Counted from the stretch's first letter, positions 11,201 to 24,841 are shown. The stretch is DNA of 64,000 nt from Delphinapterus leucas (GCF_002288925.2 NW_022098076.1:88990135-89054134), one strand, 5' to 3'. A program made the numbers and translations. Notes: generated by a model from the sequence alone, not told the origin.

Positions 11201-13789
11201 AAGCATGTTAGATTTTGTTTGTTTGTATTTTGCCTTCTGCTTGCCGTCTCCTGTTTCCTGCCTCTGGGGCACCACCCCCATACCTGGGTGCCCTTCGTGG
11301 GCAGTGGTACCCCTCCCCCCAGGGGCTCTCTGCCTCTGCCACCCTGCTCAGGGCCGCCTCTCATCTCCAAGGTTTCCCTCACGTTGAACACATTTCAAAG
11401 CTAATGAAGCACCGTTGAAATGTTGAATAGATGAGTAACTTGAAATACTGTCATCCCATTTCAGTTGTAGGTATAACTTTTACTTTTTGCTTCATCTTAC
11501 TTTTTGTTCCTTTTGAAAAATCTGTCTTCTGATAAGTTACATGTGAGTTTGACCTGTGGCCCAGTTGGCTTTGCTCCCTGCCTGGGCATCCTGCAGTCCC
11601 TGTGGCCAGTGTCCTCAGGAGGGCTGGCAGGTGGGCAGGGAAGAGGGTGCTTGGCTTTGACTGAATGCCTTGGGCGCCCGGGTAGGTCGAGTAGCAGTGG
11701 TGGTGGGGACCCCTCTTTGCCCCCAAAGCTGCCCTGTGAGTGGAGGTGAGGTGCAGCTTCAGAGAGGAGGGTGTCCCGTCAGCAGTCGAGGCCTGGTTCC
11801 TCTCTGGAGGGCAGATGCGGGGTGGGGAGCCTGGGTGTCTGGACCAGCATCCGGGGCTGCTTTCCCACGGGGCCCTCCAGGAGCTTGTTTGCATGGTGGT
11901 GTCTATTTTTGTGTTTCGTATGATACCGTGTGAGGAAGTCCCTTGTCTACGCACATCCCAGCTGTCGTGAATAGTTTGTATATCGGGGCTTCCAGGTGGG
12001 GATTGTGTATGGCGAACTCAGCGTTTCGGGCAGCATCGGAACGGCAGGACGTGAGTAACAGGAAGTGACAGAAATGACTGAGCGTGCCAGATGCTTATTC
12101 TTGGCCACCTTTCCAAGCCCCGTGGACTGGGGAGCTATATTTAGCCGAGTATTTCCAGGTTCCTAACCCTGCGCGGACACGGTCCCTTTGCTCCTCTTTG
12201 GGTCGGTGGCTAAACTGCGCTGTGCTGATGGGCTTCTCTGTGTCTCTGGTCTACTTTGGTGACCCACAGTTTCTTGCCCATCGGCTTTAAAACTTGAGTT
12301 TTGTTTTTGCTGGGCCGCTTCAATTCTGATCCATTTTGAGCAGTTGGAAAACGTTCTGAAAGAGGGAAGAGTGGAAGGTAAGAGTTCCAGGTGATGGTGG
12401 GTGATGAGGCTGTGGGAAGCTGCGTGGGGAAGAAGTTAAAATTATAAGGATTTAGAATGAAGTAAGTGGAGTGAATTGTAGGTTATTGTAAGTACCTCTA
12501 GAGGGCTGATTTATGTCTTCTATTTCTTGGAAGCGGAAGGCTGGGATTTTTAAAGCCATAGGCTTGGTGGTGTGACTTCTCCCACATGCTAGAAATGCTC
12601 TTTGGTCACCACCTGCCCGAGTAGAAAGCCTGCAGGTCGGATAAGCTTCTCGGTGATGAATTCCCGTTGCCTGAGCTTCGTCACAGGAGAAGTTTCACCC
12701 AGATCCCCAAGTACCACGGAGCCTCAAGTAGTCTGCCCGTAGATGCGGGTGATTTTTGCCCATTGGCGTCAGATGGTGCTTCAGTCACGTGTTGACCAGA
12801 TGCCCCCATGAGCTGCTGGGTGTCTCTTGTACCCAGGTGTCTGCTGTGACTGCCGTCTCTCTGTGGGAGCAGCTGGGGAGCCAGCCTTTTGCTCTCATCA
12901 TTGCCTCACATGCCCTGAGCTGTGCTGGCCTTCGGACCAACGCCTTCCTGCTGGAGGACAGCAGGTGACAGCTCCAGGCACGAACAGCAATAACGGCCTC
13001 TCTCATTCACCGGGGCCGTGACTCTGAGGTTAAGAAGCTGAGGACTAGAGGGACAAGGCATCTGTCCCAGTGCCCCTCTGATGGCTCAGTCTGTTGTAAC
13101 TGCTGTGCTGTACTGTCCTCTCTCCACACCTCTCATTCTATCACTGGGCTTACTGAACTCGCTTGGCCTTTGAGCAGCAGGACGTGTGTCTCTGTGTGCT
13201 TTGAGAATCCTCAAAAAGGAAGTTCCTGGGGTTTGATGTTAGCTTCTGGTAGCTGCCACCCCAGTGGTTGACCAGGGGGTGTGTTGGGAGAGAAGGTTCT
13301 TTTTTGGTCTCTAAAAGCTTCGTTCTGAGCCGTCCAGCCAGTGTGCCTCCCCCTTTCTCCCTTCATAAAGCATCAACTTCATTTTCACACACTCAGCCAG
13401 CTCTTTTAGGATTCAGAAATCTACTTTGAGATAAGAAATTTGAGAGGCAAATTAGGAACAGTTGTGTCTGCTATGAAGTGCATGGCAGCCAGCAGAGGTG
13501 GGCGGGGAGTGTGACTGCCACGCGAGTGCCCAGAGGGGGGCGTTCTGTGTGGTGAGTGAATGAACGCATGACCGCCAAGTTCAGGCTGCTGGAGATTCCC
13601 CGGTTTTACCAGCAGAATCTGTCTGCAGGCTGACACAATTCCCTTCTGTGGGGCTAAGCTATAACCACAAGGCAAACTATAAATTTATACTGTAAACCAT
13701 AAGTACAGTAAATTGTATGTACTCTGTATGTGTGTGTGTAAATACTATAAACTATAAGTACAAAACATAGTGTATGTCTCTAGCCCTAG

Positions 13790-14830
13790 CTTGGATATTT
13801 TAGCATATTTTTGTGCCAAAACATTTAACATTTTAAAAAATTATTAAATATTTCAGGCATTCAAAAAGTAACATAGTGAACAACTGTGTACACTTCCCAG
13901 CCCGAGAAAGAAACATTATGGATGTACTTGGAGTCCTTTATATTCCCTTTCTTATCCTGTTCCCTTCCTGCCCTCCCTCCCCTGAGGTCACCCCCATTCT
14001 GAGTTTGCGGTTTATCATTTGTTTGCGTCCTTTTTTATACTTTCTCTACTCGTATATGTAGGTATAAACAATACATAGTATTGTTTAATCAGCTTAAAAA
14101 CTTCTAATAAATGGTGTCACACTACACATGTCCTGCAGCTTGCTTTTTTCTCACCCAGTATTGCGTTTCTGAATTTTATCCATATGGATACATTCATCTT
14201 TAGTTAAGTGGTTCAAGGTTTAAAATGACAGATTCCTGATTTCTAGAATTAAATCAGAATTTCCAGGGAGTGGGACATGAGCCTCAGAACTTTTCGCAGG
14301 TACAGTGAGTTGAGGCTCACGACGCTCCAGGGTTGTTTCTGTGGCTTACATTGGGGTCCAGTGTATGACGTGTCCCACTGTCGACTTGTTTTCCCAGATT
14401 TGAGCTTTGCAGACAGTGCTGCCGGGAACAGTCTTATACTAGTCTTCCTGGGCACACAGCACGAGTTTCTTTAGAGTGTGCTTGTAAGGGTAGAATTGCC
14501 AGGTGTGCACGTCTTTAGCTTGATGAGATATTGTCAAATTGCTCTGCAAAACTTTAAATTTTTTTTTTTTTTTTTTTGCGGTACGCGGGCCTCTCACTGC
14601 TGTGGCCTCTCCCGTTGCGGAGCACAGGCTCCAGACGCGCAGGCTCAGCGGCCATGGCTCACGGGCCCAGCCGCTCCGCGGCATGTGGGATCTTCCCGGA
14701 CCGGGGCACGAACCCGTGTCCCCTGCATCGGCAGGCAGATTCGCAACCGCTGCGCCACCAGGGAAGCCCAAAACTTTAAATTTTTTAAGCGACCCGCCAA
14801 CAGTGGTAACTTGTGAGTGATGTTATTTCC
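13790..14830 (-). mobile_element. L1 3' UTR fragment, antisense, split by SINE
   Basis: L1M-like text on both sides of the SINE at 14561, for example gcttgcttttttctcaccc and gagatattgtcaaattgctc. Highly diverged; outer borders approximate. Confidence 0.6.
14561..14769 (-). mobile_element. CHR-type SINE nested in L1
   Basis: Reverse-oriented copy with a 16-base T-run and a body close to the consensus of the other copies. Duplication AAAACTTTAAA on both sides (ending 14558 and at 14770-14780). Confidence 0.95.
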
Positions 14831-15159
14831 TTTTATAATGTAGCCAGGCTGATGGCAAGGTGATGAAGTCTCATGAACGAGATAAAATCTTGGCCATGCC
14901 CAGCATCTGGATAGACACCCCAAGCCCAGCACATCCAGAATTGCACTGCTGCCCCCCGGCTCCCAGCTGCTGAGCCGGCTCAGAGCCTTCCCCTCCCAGG
15001 GTGGCGGCCTCTCCTGCACTGCTCCAGGGGTCTTTGTGGCTCCTGTCTGTACATTCTGTCAGGAAACCCCTTGTCTTCAGGAGGCGTCAGAGTCCTGCTC
15101 TCCCCTCCCCTTCATCTCTCGATGGGATTGCTGAGCACGCTCCCACAAGGTTTCCCGAC

Positions 15160-15625
15160 TTCTGCCCTACCTGCTACGCCCAGTTTTCAATAACGCAACC
15201 AGAACGATGCTTTTTAAACCCAAGTCAGATGTCAGCCTTCTGCTCAAAACTCCACGGCCCCCATTTCACTGGGGCTAAAAGCCAGAGCTCTTACAGGTGC
15301 CCCCAGGACACTCTGGGCCCTGTCGCTTCTCCAGGCTGCCCGGCCTCTCTCCCCGGCGGCCTCTCTCCCCGGCTCACTCGCTCCAGCCACTGGCCGCCCT
15401 CCTGCTTCAGGCTCTTCTCTTCCACACCCTTCCAGTCTTTTCCAGTGAGGCCTACCTCAGTCTCCTGACCTCCTTCTTCTGGTCTCTCTCCTCTCCCCAT
15501 AGACTTTATCACCAGTACTACTCTCTGTGCTATATAATTTACTTCTTTATTATAGTATTTATTTCCTGTCTGAATTTGAATGTAAGCTCCAGGGAACAGG
15601 GATCTTGTCTGTTTGTTGGAACGGA
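15160..15625 (+). mobile_element. L2 3' end
   Basis: Sense L2: gtcagccttctgctcaaaac, cactggggctaaaagccaga, gaatgtaagctccagggaac. Ancient and non-coding. Confidence 0.75.
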
Positions 15626-16339
15626 AGAGTGACTGAGTTTATTTCTGAGAAGAAAGGAAGAATTTGGAGCCTCCAGATGAGGGTTGAGCATGGGAGAGGA
15701 GGTGAGGTTGAGGCTTCCGGGGGTGGTGGGCAGTTGGTGGGAGGACTTGTTTTGGTGTGTGCGTGGGCCTGTCCGGTGGGCAGTGGGATCTGTGGGTCTG
15801 GAGCGGCGGGGCAGCTTGTCTTGAGGATGTTTCTGGTTGCTCCCGGAGAGTACCTGCTGTCTGCGGGCATTGGGGCCGGCCCACCCCAGAAGTACAGAGC
15901 TGTTTGCAGGCAGGACTGAGGTTCACAGCTGACGTAAGATGTGGCTTCACTGATTTCTCAAGCACTGTTGTGTACAGAAGCGAGTCCTGCCATTTCCGGT
16001 GCTCTGTCTTGTGCAGGTGTGACTACCAGCCCAAGTGTCACAGCCGGAAAACAGCGAGCACTGTGACCCTCATGTCACGTGGGGAGGACCCAATTTCGTT
16101 TTCTTTGAGATTATGTACCCAGGGTGTGTCCGCATAATATTTCCTTGGCAAATCCGATGTGAATTTCATGAGTTTGTGCCACCTACAAATAAAGGACTTT
16201 AGCAAGGTGCGATTATACTTTTAATGAGTGCTGAGTGAGACCACACGTGCCCCTGTTCTTAAGAAATACAGCATTGTTCTGAATGCTTAACATTTAATTT
16301 AAACATATTAGTTATTAGAAAACGTTGATTGTGGTTGCT

Positions 16340-17130
16340 TATTTTTAATTAAACCTTTTAGTTCGAGATCATTGTAGATTCACATGGAATTGAAATAATA
16401 CAGAGATCCTTTGTGTCCTTTACCCAGTTCCGTCCGTTGGTAACATCTTGCAAAACTAAAGTAAAATATCACAGCCAGGAAGTTGATATTGGTACTGTTA
16501 AGATCCAGGTTTCCATCTCCACAAGGATCCCCTGGTTGTCCTTTTATAGCCACACCCACTCCCATTCTTATCCCCTGGCAACCACCAATCTGTTCAGTAT
16601 ATCTGTAATTTTGTTATCTCAAGAATGTTCTGTAAATGGGATCAGGTAGTATGTAACCTTTCGGGATTGGCTTTTTCACCCAGCAGAGCTCTTTGGAGAT
16701 CCCTGCAGGTTACTGTGTGTATGATAGTTTCTTTTTATACAGAGTGGTGTTCCATGGAATGGGTGTGCCACTGTGAGTTTAATCATTTACCACTGAAGGA
16801 CATCTGGGTTGCTTCCAGGTTTTGGTGATTATTAATAAAGCTGCTATAAACGTTCATGGACAGGTTTTTTGTGTGAACATGGGTCTTCATTTCTTGGGAG
16901 AAATGCCCAAGAGTTGTAATCCCAGGGTTGTCTTGTAGTTTCGTGTAGTTTGGTTTTTAAAGAAACTGCCGAACTGTTTTGCAGAGTGGCTGTACATTCC
17001 CCCCAGTATGCGCCGGTTTCTGGACATCTTCATTTGGTGGTGTCACTTTTTTCTTTCAGCCATTCTCGTAGGTGTATAGTCATATTGTGATTTTAATCAG
17101 CATTTCCTGAATGGCTGTTGATGTTGAATT
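16340..17130 (-). mobile_element. L1 3' UTR fragment, antisense
   Basis: Contains the L1M hallmarks: cccctggcaaccaccaatct, gtggtgttccatggaatg, gaaactgccgaactgttttg. No coding capacity. Confidence 0.75.
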
Positions 17131-18209
17131 TGCCTCTGTATACCCTCTGACACTGTGGGGATGTGGCTGGCAGGGGTGAAAGTCCCTACCTGGTGTTCTC
17201 TGGGCAACACGTGGCCGATGCTGGAGCCTTATTGCTGCCTTCGTGGTGGGTGTGGGGGCCACAGTTGTTTCCGTTTGGCTGGAATAGAGTGGTTATTGGC
17301 TGCTCTCCCACTGTTGATTCTGCCTTGTTAGGCTCCCCTTTCCTGGAGTCATGGCCGGAGAGGGCAGGCTTTTGGTGAGCTTTTAAATTCTTTCTGTACT
17401 CCTTGGTGTTTCTGGCTGGGCTTCTTCAGCTCCATGTTTAGGATGTCAGGGGCAAACAGAGACCCGAGAGAACTCAGTGCCTTGTCATTCCTCAGGCCCT
17501 CTTCTCTCCACCCTTCAGAGACTTTGCATATTTTTTTATATCTAAGTCCAGGGTTTTAGCTGTACTTAGCCAGAGGAATAAGGAAAAGTATGTCTAACCG
17601 TCTTCCCGGAATCAGAAGTCTGCTGGTTACTCTTATTATTTTTGGATCTGTGAAATCTGATGACCCAAGGCTGCATGTCTGCCTGCTTGCCCTGCTTGTC
17701 GTGGCCTTTGGCCCATCCCAGGCTCAGGGCCTCACATTTATTACTGCTAAGGTGGTTTGGCTTGGCCTGTAGTCCCAGTGTGACAAAGTTTGCAGGATCT
17801 CCATCTTTTTGTCATTTAAGGTCTCATTTACAAATGAGAGGCACATCCAAATCCGTGGTGAGGAATTGCTGGACGGGACTTTGCTGGTGAATCATGGATC
17901 GCCCTTGTCATCGTCCCCCAGATCGTATTTCTCCACCCTCTATTTTGAACTCTTGGGAAACCTGGTTGGAGTGGGAGGGGCAGCGGTCGGGTGACTCAGT
18001 GAGATGTCCCTGTCATCCTTGCACTGATCCTCCAGGCCAGTATTCCTGTCAAAAAGGAAATGCAACGCACCAGACGTTGCCTGCTCCGAGTGAGCCTAGG
18101 AGAGTTCTTGGCGACTGCCGGTTCCTTCCCTGCATTCAGCCCCTCCATTCCTGGCATCGCTCACATGGCAGTCTTGCCTGGAATCCAGGTGGGGACCCGC
18201 TGCCCAGGG

Positions 18210-18310
18210 TCCTGGCCCCCTGCTTCATTACTTGTGGGACTTGGGGCAGGTCACTCGACAGGCCTCAGTTTCCTCTCCTGATAACCTCCTCCATCACGTG
18301 GTGGGGAAGA
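18210..18310 (+). mobile_element. MIR fragment
   Basis: gggacttggggcaggtcact and gcctcagtttcctctcctga match the MIR core. Confidence 0.55.
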
Positions 18311-18729
18311 TGGGACAAGCAGACACCTGTCAACACCTAGCAGATTTCCCAGCATTGCCAAGTGCCCGGCCAAGGGGAGCTGCTGCTGACATCCTCTTGG
18401 TTGCTTCCCTGTCCTGTCCGCTCCTGTGTGTGTAACTCAAGCGTCCACATTCTCCATTGAGACATCATATCTGTGTGTTTCCAGCATGTCTCCTTGATTT
18501 CTCAAAGATCACTGCCCGGGGTTTAGTAACCTCCCTGGCTAATTCTTCCCAGGACATTGGAAGATATTTGTCTGACTCGGGTGTCTTAGATTCATTTAGA
18601 GTATCTAGCATTTTCTCATATTTCCAGGAAGATCATTTCTATGAAAGGATGGGAACAAAAATTAATAAGGAAAAAATATAGAACTTAAAAAGTTCTTTTT
18701 TTTGTTTTTAGCATATATTATAAACTTAA

Positions 18730-19440
18730 GGCTTTATTTTTAAAATAATTATAATGAATACATGCACAAGGTAAAGAGCTCAAAAGGATGAAAGGTATAA
18801 AGTAAGTTTCCCAGCCCCTCAGAAGCCCCCTCCCAGAGGTGACTAAGTTACTTTTTCCTGTACACCCAGACTATTCCTGCAGTTTGTTTTGAGCACCTAA
18901 CAGTGTATCTTAGAGGCTGATCCCTGTAAGGGCGTGAAGAGTAAGTAGCTTCAGTCTGTTTAAGGCTGTGTAGGCTGCCGATATATGAAGCTGCCATGAT
19001 TTATGTCGCCAGCATCCTACCAGTCATACCTTGATCAGTATTTCAGTTGTTCCTTTTGTCTTTACAGTGAACTTTCATGAATTACCTCGTATACACTCCT
19101 GTCAGTGCTCCTGAAGGCATATTTGTAGAAGCACTATTGCTGCGACAAAGATGTATATTTTAAAGTTTGCTAGATTTCACCAGATGTTCTCTGTAGGAGT
19201 TTATTTATTTACACCTCGATGTATGAGACTCAGCAGAGCAGGTTATCAAACTTGTGTAGGTAAAAAATAGGTATCTTGTAATTTTAAGTTGCATTTATCT
19301 TATGAGTAAGGCTGACCACTTTTCCTGTGTTTAAGATCTGTCCACTATTTTAATATAGCTCTGCCAGTCTCTCATGTTCATGTATACACTTCTGTCTTCT
19401 TTTGCCTCTCTTGTGCATTTAGTTTTCTAAACAGACTTTA
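18730..19440 (-). mobile_element. L1 3' UTR fragment, antisense
   Basis: Diverged L1M-like sequence with typical order (aaaggtataaagtaag, then a stretch before the SINE at 19472). Family assignment is by resemblance only. Confidence 0.5.
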
Positions 19441-19471
19441 TCCAAGGGTCTGGGTAGCTATGCCGTTTGTC

Positions 19472-19939
19472 TTTTTTTTTTTTTTTTTTTGGTGCGGGGT
19501 GCTGTGTTGTGTCTTCGTTGCCACACGCAGCTTCCTCTAGCTGCAGCGGGCGGGGGCTGCTCTTCGTTGCAGTGCGCGGGCTTCGCATCGCGGTGGCTTC
19601 TCCTGTTGTGGAGCGTGGGCTCTAGGCGCGCGGGCTTCAGTAGCAGCACGCAGGCTCAGTAGTTGTGGCACGTGGGCCCTAAAGTGCGCGGGCTTCAGTA
19701 GTTGCGACACCTGGGCTCAGTGGTTGCGGTGCGCGGTCTCTAGGGTGCATGGGCTTCAGTAGTTGTGACGCACGGCCTCAGTAGTTGTGGCTCGTGGACT
19801 CTAGAGCACAGGCTCAGTAGTTGTGGCGCACGGGCTTAGTCGCTCCGCGGCATGTGGGATCTTCCCGGCCCAGGGCTTGAACCCATGTCCCCTGCATTGG
19901 CAGGCGGATTCTTAACCACTGCACCACCAGGGAAGTCCC
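19472..19939 (-). mobile_element. CHR-type SINE, long form with internal expansion
   Basis: About 468 bases, more than twice the short copies. Shares the tRNA-like head (right end, catgtgggatcttcccgg to gggaagtccc) but carries many tandem variants of a unit like gggcttcagtagttgtgg. Imperfect duplication TGCCGTTTGTC / TGCCATTTTTC suggests an older insertion than the short copies. Confidence 0.9.
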
Positions 19940-19984
19940 TGCCATTTTTCTTTTGATTCAGTTACATGGTTAGTTTTATTCCGA

Positions 19985-21020
19985 GTTCTATATTCTTTTA
20001 CTGAAGTATAGCACACATATGGAAAAGTGTATCGATTATAGCATCTACAGGTTGATGAATGTTCCGGATCAAGGAACAGAACGTTAGCAGCCTCCAGTAG
20101 CTCTTTTGTACCCTTCTCCCCAAAAGCAACTCCTGGAAGTAGCTAGCTTCTAACCCTATAGGTTAGTTTTACTTTTTTTTTTTTTTTTTGCTGTACGCAG
20201 GCCTCTCACTGTTGTGGCCTCTCCCGTTGCGGAGCACAGGCTCCGGACGCGCAGGCTCAGCGGCCATGGCTCACGGGCCCAGCCGCTCTGCGGCATGTGG
20301 GATCTTCCCAGACTGGGACACGAACCCGTGTCCCCTGCATCGGCAGGCGGACTCTCAACCACTGCGCCACCAGGGAAGCCCTACTTTTTTTGTTTTTTTT
20401 AACTTTGTATGTGCATAATGAACTTATATGAATAGTATATATATATTTTTGTGTCTGGCTTCTTTCAGCATTGTAAAACTCATCACATTATTGCATGTAG
20501 CAGCAGGTGGTTCATTCTCATTGCTCTGCAGTATTCCATTGTACTAATACATTATAGGTTATTTATCCACTTTACCCATGCAGGGCATTTGGGTTGTGTC
20601 TAGTACGGGCCTCTTAAGAGTAGTGATGCCATGAAGTCCTTCTCTGTGTCTCGACGAGAAGGAGATATGTTTGTATTTCTGTTGGGCCGATGGGTGGAAT
20701 TGCTGAGCCATAGGGTGACTGTACCAACTTGCATTCCCACCAGAACCACATGAGAGTTCTGGTTGCTCTGCATCATCGCCAGCACTCCATACTGTCTTTT
20801 GACACTGAGCGCTTTTTTTAGCTCAGCCACCATGAAAGGTGTACCACATGGGGGGTTTTAATTTCTACTTCCCAGATGACTAATCAAGTTGGGCACCTTT
20901 TCGTGTCCCTTATTGGTGACTTGTGAAATAACTGTTGTGAGATAACTGTTGAAGTCATTTGTCCGTTTTCCTGTTAGTTGGTCTGCTTCTTTTCTTACTG
21001 ATTTTTAAGTTTTTCTACCT
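19985..21020 (-). mobile_element. L1 3' UTR fragment, antisense, split by SINE
   Basis: Begins ttttactgaagtatagcac and resumes after the SINE with tgtctggcttctttcagc, agtattccattgtactaa and tggaattgctgagccatag, all diagnostic of old L1 3' UTRs. Confidence 0.75.
20173..20381 (-). mobile_element. CHR-type SINE nested in L1
   Basis: Reverse-oriented short form with T-run, near-consensus body and a TACTTTTTT-like duplication on the right. It splits an old antisense L1 3' fragment spanning 19985-21020. Confidence 0.93.
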
Positions 21021-22109
21021 CAGGAGAATTCCAGCAAGTGTCTAAGAATTCAGATCTGTTTATTGTGCTTCTGGCCTCCTCAGAGGATTATGTGAGAAAT
21101 ACTTCCACTGTTTTCTCTGCTCTTCCTCTGGGATATCCTTTCTGTTTCATTCATGTTCTGACTTCAGGGTGTGTGGTGTGCTTTCACTCTTGAGTTTGTG
21201 GGTTTCCATGTGGCTGTCTGTCTTCTCGCCCCATCGTATTCCTCTGCTCCGTACCTTAATAACCGCGTCTGCTTATTCCAGTCATGGACCTAGCTCGCTG
21301 AATCTCTGTGCTGTCGCTGCTTTGTTCTAAGTTCACGTTATTACGCTACTTTTAATTTGCATTTACCTTCTAAGTTCATTGAGTTGTGTGAACTGTTTCT
21401 TACCATACAAATTTGCTTGAAAAATTTAGAGTATCTTTTAGTCTCTAAAGTCGTTTCTGTGTGAAGGCTGGGATTTGGAGATAGTTCTAGCTTTTTCGCA
21501 CCATTCCTTGGTTTCTAGGAGTTACAGTATTGGCTGCAGCCCAAACAAAGGGACACTCTTATTATTCCTTAGGGCATCTCCCCTGAATCCTGCCTTCTTC
21601 CTGCCTCGGACTCATCCAACACCTGCTTCTCTCCTGGGTCCTGTCCTGCCCGCTGTGTCTCCAAAACCAAGGGGTTCATTCAGTAGGAAGTCCCGTCCAA
21701 GGCTTCTCTCTCAGAAACAGCCTCCCCTCTCCCTTCCTCCTGAGGAGACCCTCCCAGCCTCACCTCTCCCATGAAGCTTCCCCAGGGCTGGAGGACTCTT
21801 GAGGCGCTTGCAGGCGACCAAAGGGAGGTGGAGCCTCCAAGGGAATGGAGTGATGAGCCGTCTTGTGGGCAACTGAAAAATACGGCTTCTGTCTCAAGGT
21901 GGCAGGGCGTGGTCGGAGAGAAGCAGAGATTGATTTTTATTTGATGGGCGTCCTCTGTGATGATTCTCATGATCGGGAGGTGGACTCTTGGCACCAGAAT
22001 GGTCTCAGGAAGATTTGCCCACATGAAGAGCCATCTTTTAATTCCATCAAAGAGAAAATACCCTAAGGTCAGGACCTAGAGCCTGAAGTAGCACCAAGAG
22101 TAATGGTGG

Positions 22110-22330
22110 TGGGGTGTTTACATACGAGGCGCTGTCCTCAGCACCTTACGTGCTCCCTGCCCCACACCTCACAGCACCGCTAGGATGTGACAGCACCATT
22201 AATAGTGCCAGTTTTCAGGTGAGCAAGTGGAGGCACAGGCAGCTGCTCCAAGTTACACATCTCGCAGGGCTTCAGACCAGGGGTGTGTTGGGCCCCCTGC
22301 TGGGTCCTGTGCACATTTGGCCCCGTTCAG
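22110..22330 (+). mobile_element. MIR element
   Basis: Gcgctgtcctcagcacctta, ggtgagcaagtggaggcaca and cagctgctccaagttacaca correspond to MIR in order. Confidence 0.6.
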
Positions 22331-22839
22331 TCCCGTGACAACCCTGGCAGGTGACTTCTAACACCTCTCCTTTTCCAGAAGGGAAACGTTTCCCAAACAG
22401 TCAGTGGCCAGGTGGGATTCTGTCTGAGGTATCTTCAAACAGGCGCAAGAGTTTAAACAAAGAAGACTGAAAACCAGGTTCTTGGACACTCATCTGTTGG
22501 TCAAGACCTAAAATAGGATGGGCATAAAAAATCTCGTTGTTCTCTTCTGTAGATATCATAGTAACTCCTAATAAATCCCTGAGTTATGCAAAATAAATGT
22601 ACTATCTTTCTATAACTGTATTTATTATGCTCATAAAAATGTTCAAGTATGAAAACTCACCCTGGAGTGAATCATAAAGAAGTGTTTGCTGAGATCTTAT
22701 AGACATACAGTTGCTGATGAAAATTCCTTATGCACCGACCCCAGGCCATTGGTGGTTGCCAGGCTGCCATGGCCTTCCCTGACCACCTGGTTCAGAGCAC
22801 CCACCAGCCCCCTTGCACATGACCCGCTTCCTGTCAGCG

Positions 22840-22965
22840 TCTGAAATTGTTTTGTGGTTTGTCTGTCTCTCCCCAGTTAAGTTCTGTGTGAGTAGGAACC
22901 TTGCCTGTCATGGCCTTGGGAGCCCATGTCCAGAGCAGACACTTGGCTGGCGTCTGCTGGGAGGG
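22840..22965 (+). mobile_element. L2 3' end, short
   Basis: gtctgtctctccccagttaa followed by gtgagtaggaaccttgcctg is the L2 terminal region. Confidence 0.55.
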
Positions 22966-23399
22966 TGGGGTATGGCCGACTGCCGTGCTCTCCAGGAGTG
23001 AAAGAGCAGCTCCCACCACCTGACCCCAGGAGGGCGCGGCTGCTCCAGGCCTCTGTGTTCTGTCTTTCTGTCTCCCTGCACCCTCTCCTAGGCTTACCTC
23101 TTTTACACCCAGCCTGGTCCCTACGTGGAATTATCGTGGTTACCCCAGTCGTGGAAGAATGAACAGCACCGTGCATTTGTGACCCAGTTCTATTTACCCC
23201 CTTCTGTGATTAAGCTTTGTAGGTAGTTTATGGAAATCACGGAAGAGATAATCTATAAAACACTATTTCTAAATTTTCTGAGCCAGAAACATGATCATCT
23301 AATAACTTAAGTTGGGTATTCCTAAATTGGATCTTTCTAATATAAATTAAAGCTCTAAAATGGGCAAACATCTGAAAGTTAAATAACGTATTTTATAGG

Positions 23400-24245
23400 T
23401 GAATCCATGAGGAAGCAGACATTTTCCTAACACTGCTGGTGGGAATGCGAAATGGTACAAACCCCCTGGAGGGAAATTTGGCGATAGCAGCAAAATTACG
23501 TATGCATTTATTCTTTGTCAGGGCAGTTCTACTTCTAGGAATTTATTCCAAAAATACCCCAGTAAATAAATGAAAAGATCCACGTAAAGGCTGTTCATTG
23601 TGCTGCTGTTCGAAATAGCAAAGGATTTTCAGTAACATAGACCTTCCGTGAACAGGGACTGGTTGAACAGACTCTGGTGCTTCTATGCAGTGGAGCACCG
23701 GGCAGCTGTTGGAAGAATAAGGAATCGCGGTCTTTTGCTAAGGAGTGATGGCCAGGATGTGTGCAGCTGACCCTTGAACAGCGCAGAGGTCAGGGACCCT
23801 GACCCTCCGCGCAGTTGGAAATCCAGGTATAATTTATAATCGGCCCTCCTTTGCCACGGTTCTTCCGTAGCCATGGTTCACATCTGTGGATTTAGCCAAC
23901 CATGTGTCATGGAATATTTGCTGTTGGAAAAAACCTGCGTGTAAGTGGACCCTTGTAGTTCAAACCTGTGCTGTTCAAGGGCCAGCTGTGATTAAATTAA
24001 AAAAGCAGAGAGTGGACAGAAGAGTCTGTGGTATGCTACTGTTTTGAAAAGAGAGAATATGAATATATACATGTATTTGCATGTATCTTACAAATGGGAG
24101 GATAAACCATACTTGTATTTATTTAGTTTTCAAGCTGCCTTTCGGGAAGGGAGGGAACTAGGATGAGGGACACATAAAATCAATGCCTTATTTTGTCAGT
24201 TTGACTTTGGGACCATGTAGATATTTTACAGCATTATAAAAATAA
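23400..24245 (+). mobile_element. L1 3' UTR fragment, sense, split by Tigger-like element
   Basis: ctgctggtgggaatgcgaaa and tctaggaatttattccaaaa are typical sense-strand L1M 3' UTR motifs; the sequence resumes after the DNA transposon at 23988. Confidence 0.7.
23764..23988. mobile_element. Tigger-like nonautonomous DNA transposon
   Basis: About 225 bases with terminal inverted repeats: CAGCTGACCCTTGAAC at the left end and GTTCAAGGGCCAGCTG at the right (one mismatch). The terminus resembles TcMar-Tigger MITEs of the MER2 type. Expected TA flanks have decayed to TG. Confidence 0.75.
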
Positions 24246-24259
24246 TTAGGTAAAAGGTT

Positions 24260-24640
24260 TTGACTTAAAAAATTTTTGATAGACATTGTCACATTTTTCT
24301 CTAAAAGGTTTATACTCTGTTTCCCTCCTATGAGTACTTGAAGAGAACCCTCTTCTCTCACACCTTTTCCAACACTGGATTATTGTCTCTAAGAACTGTG
24401 CCAATCTGATAGGTGAAGAATAGTTTGCTGTTTTCATTTGTGCTCCCCGGTGATGAGAGTGATTAAGCACCTTTTCATTCCTTTATTAGCCATTTTGTAT
24501 TTCTTTTATGAAATGCAATTCATAGCCTTTTTTACTATTGATTTATAAAATCTCTATATGTTGTAGGTATAATTTTCATTTGTTGATTATTACCAGGTTC
24601 ATGACCTCATTTCTAGTTAAATTGTTCAGGCCTGACTGTA
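24260..24640 (-). mobile_element. L1 3' UTR fragment, antisense
   Basis: Contains caccttttccaacactgg, gatgagagtgattaagcacc and ttattagccattttgtat, in the order seen in L1M 3' UTRs. Diverged. Confidence 0.6.
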
Positions 24641-24841
24641 GTAGCTAGCTGTTGTTCTGTTGTCATACAGTAAAAGGTTTTTTTAAAAGAACATTTATGT
24701 ATGATAGGCTTGAAATGCACAGGAAATTCCTACAGTAACTGTGGATCAGACTTCCCTAAACTGTTCAAGTGTGAGGTGTCAGCTTGTGAGCTCTTTGGAG
24801 CAATGGAAACTGTGTTTTCTTTTCCTTTAAAAAAAATTGCC

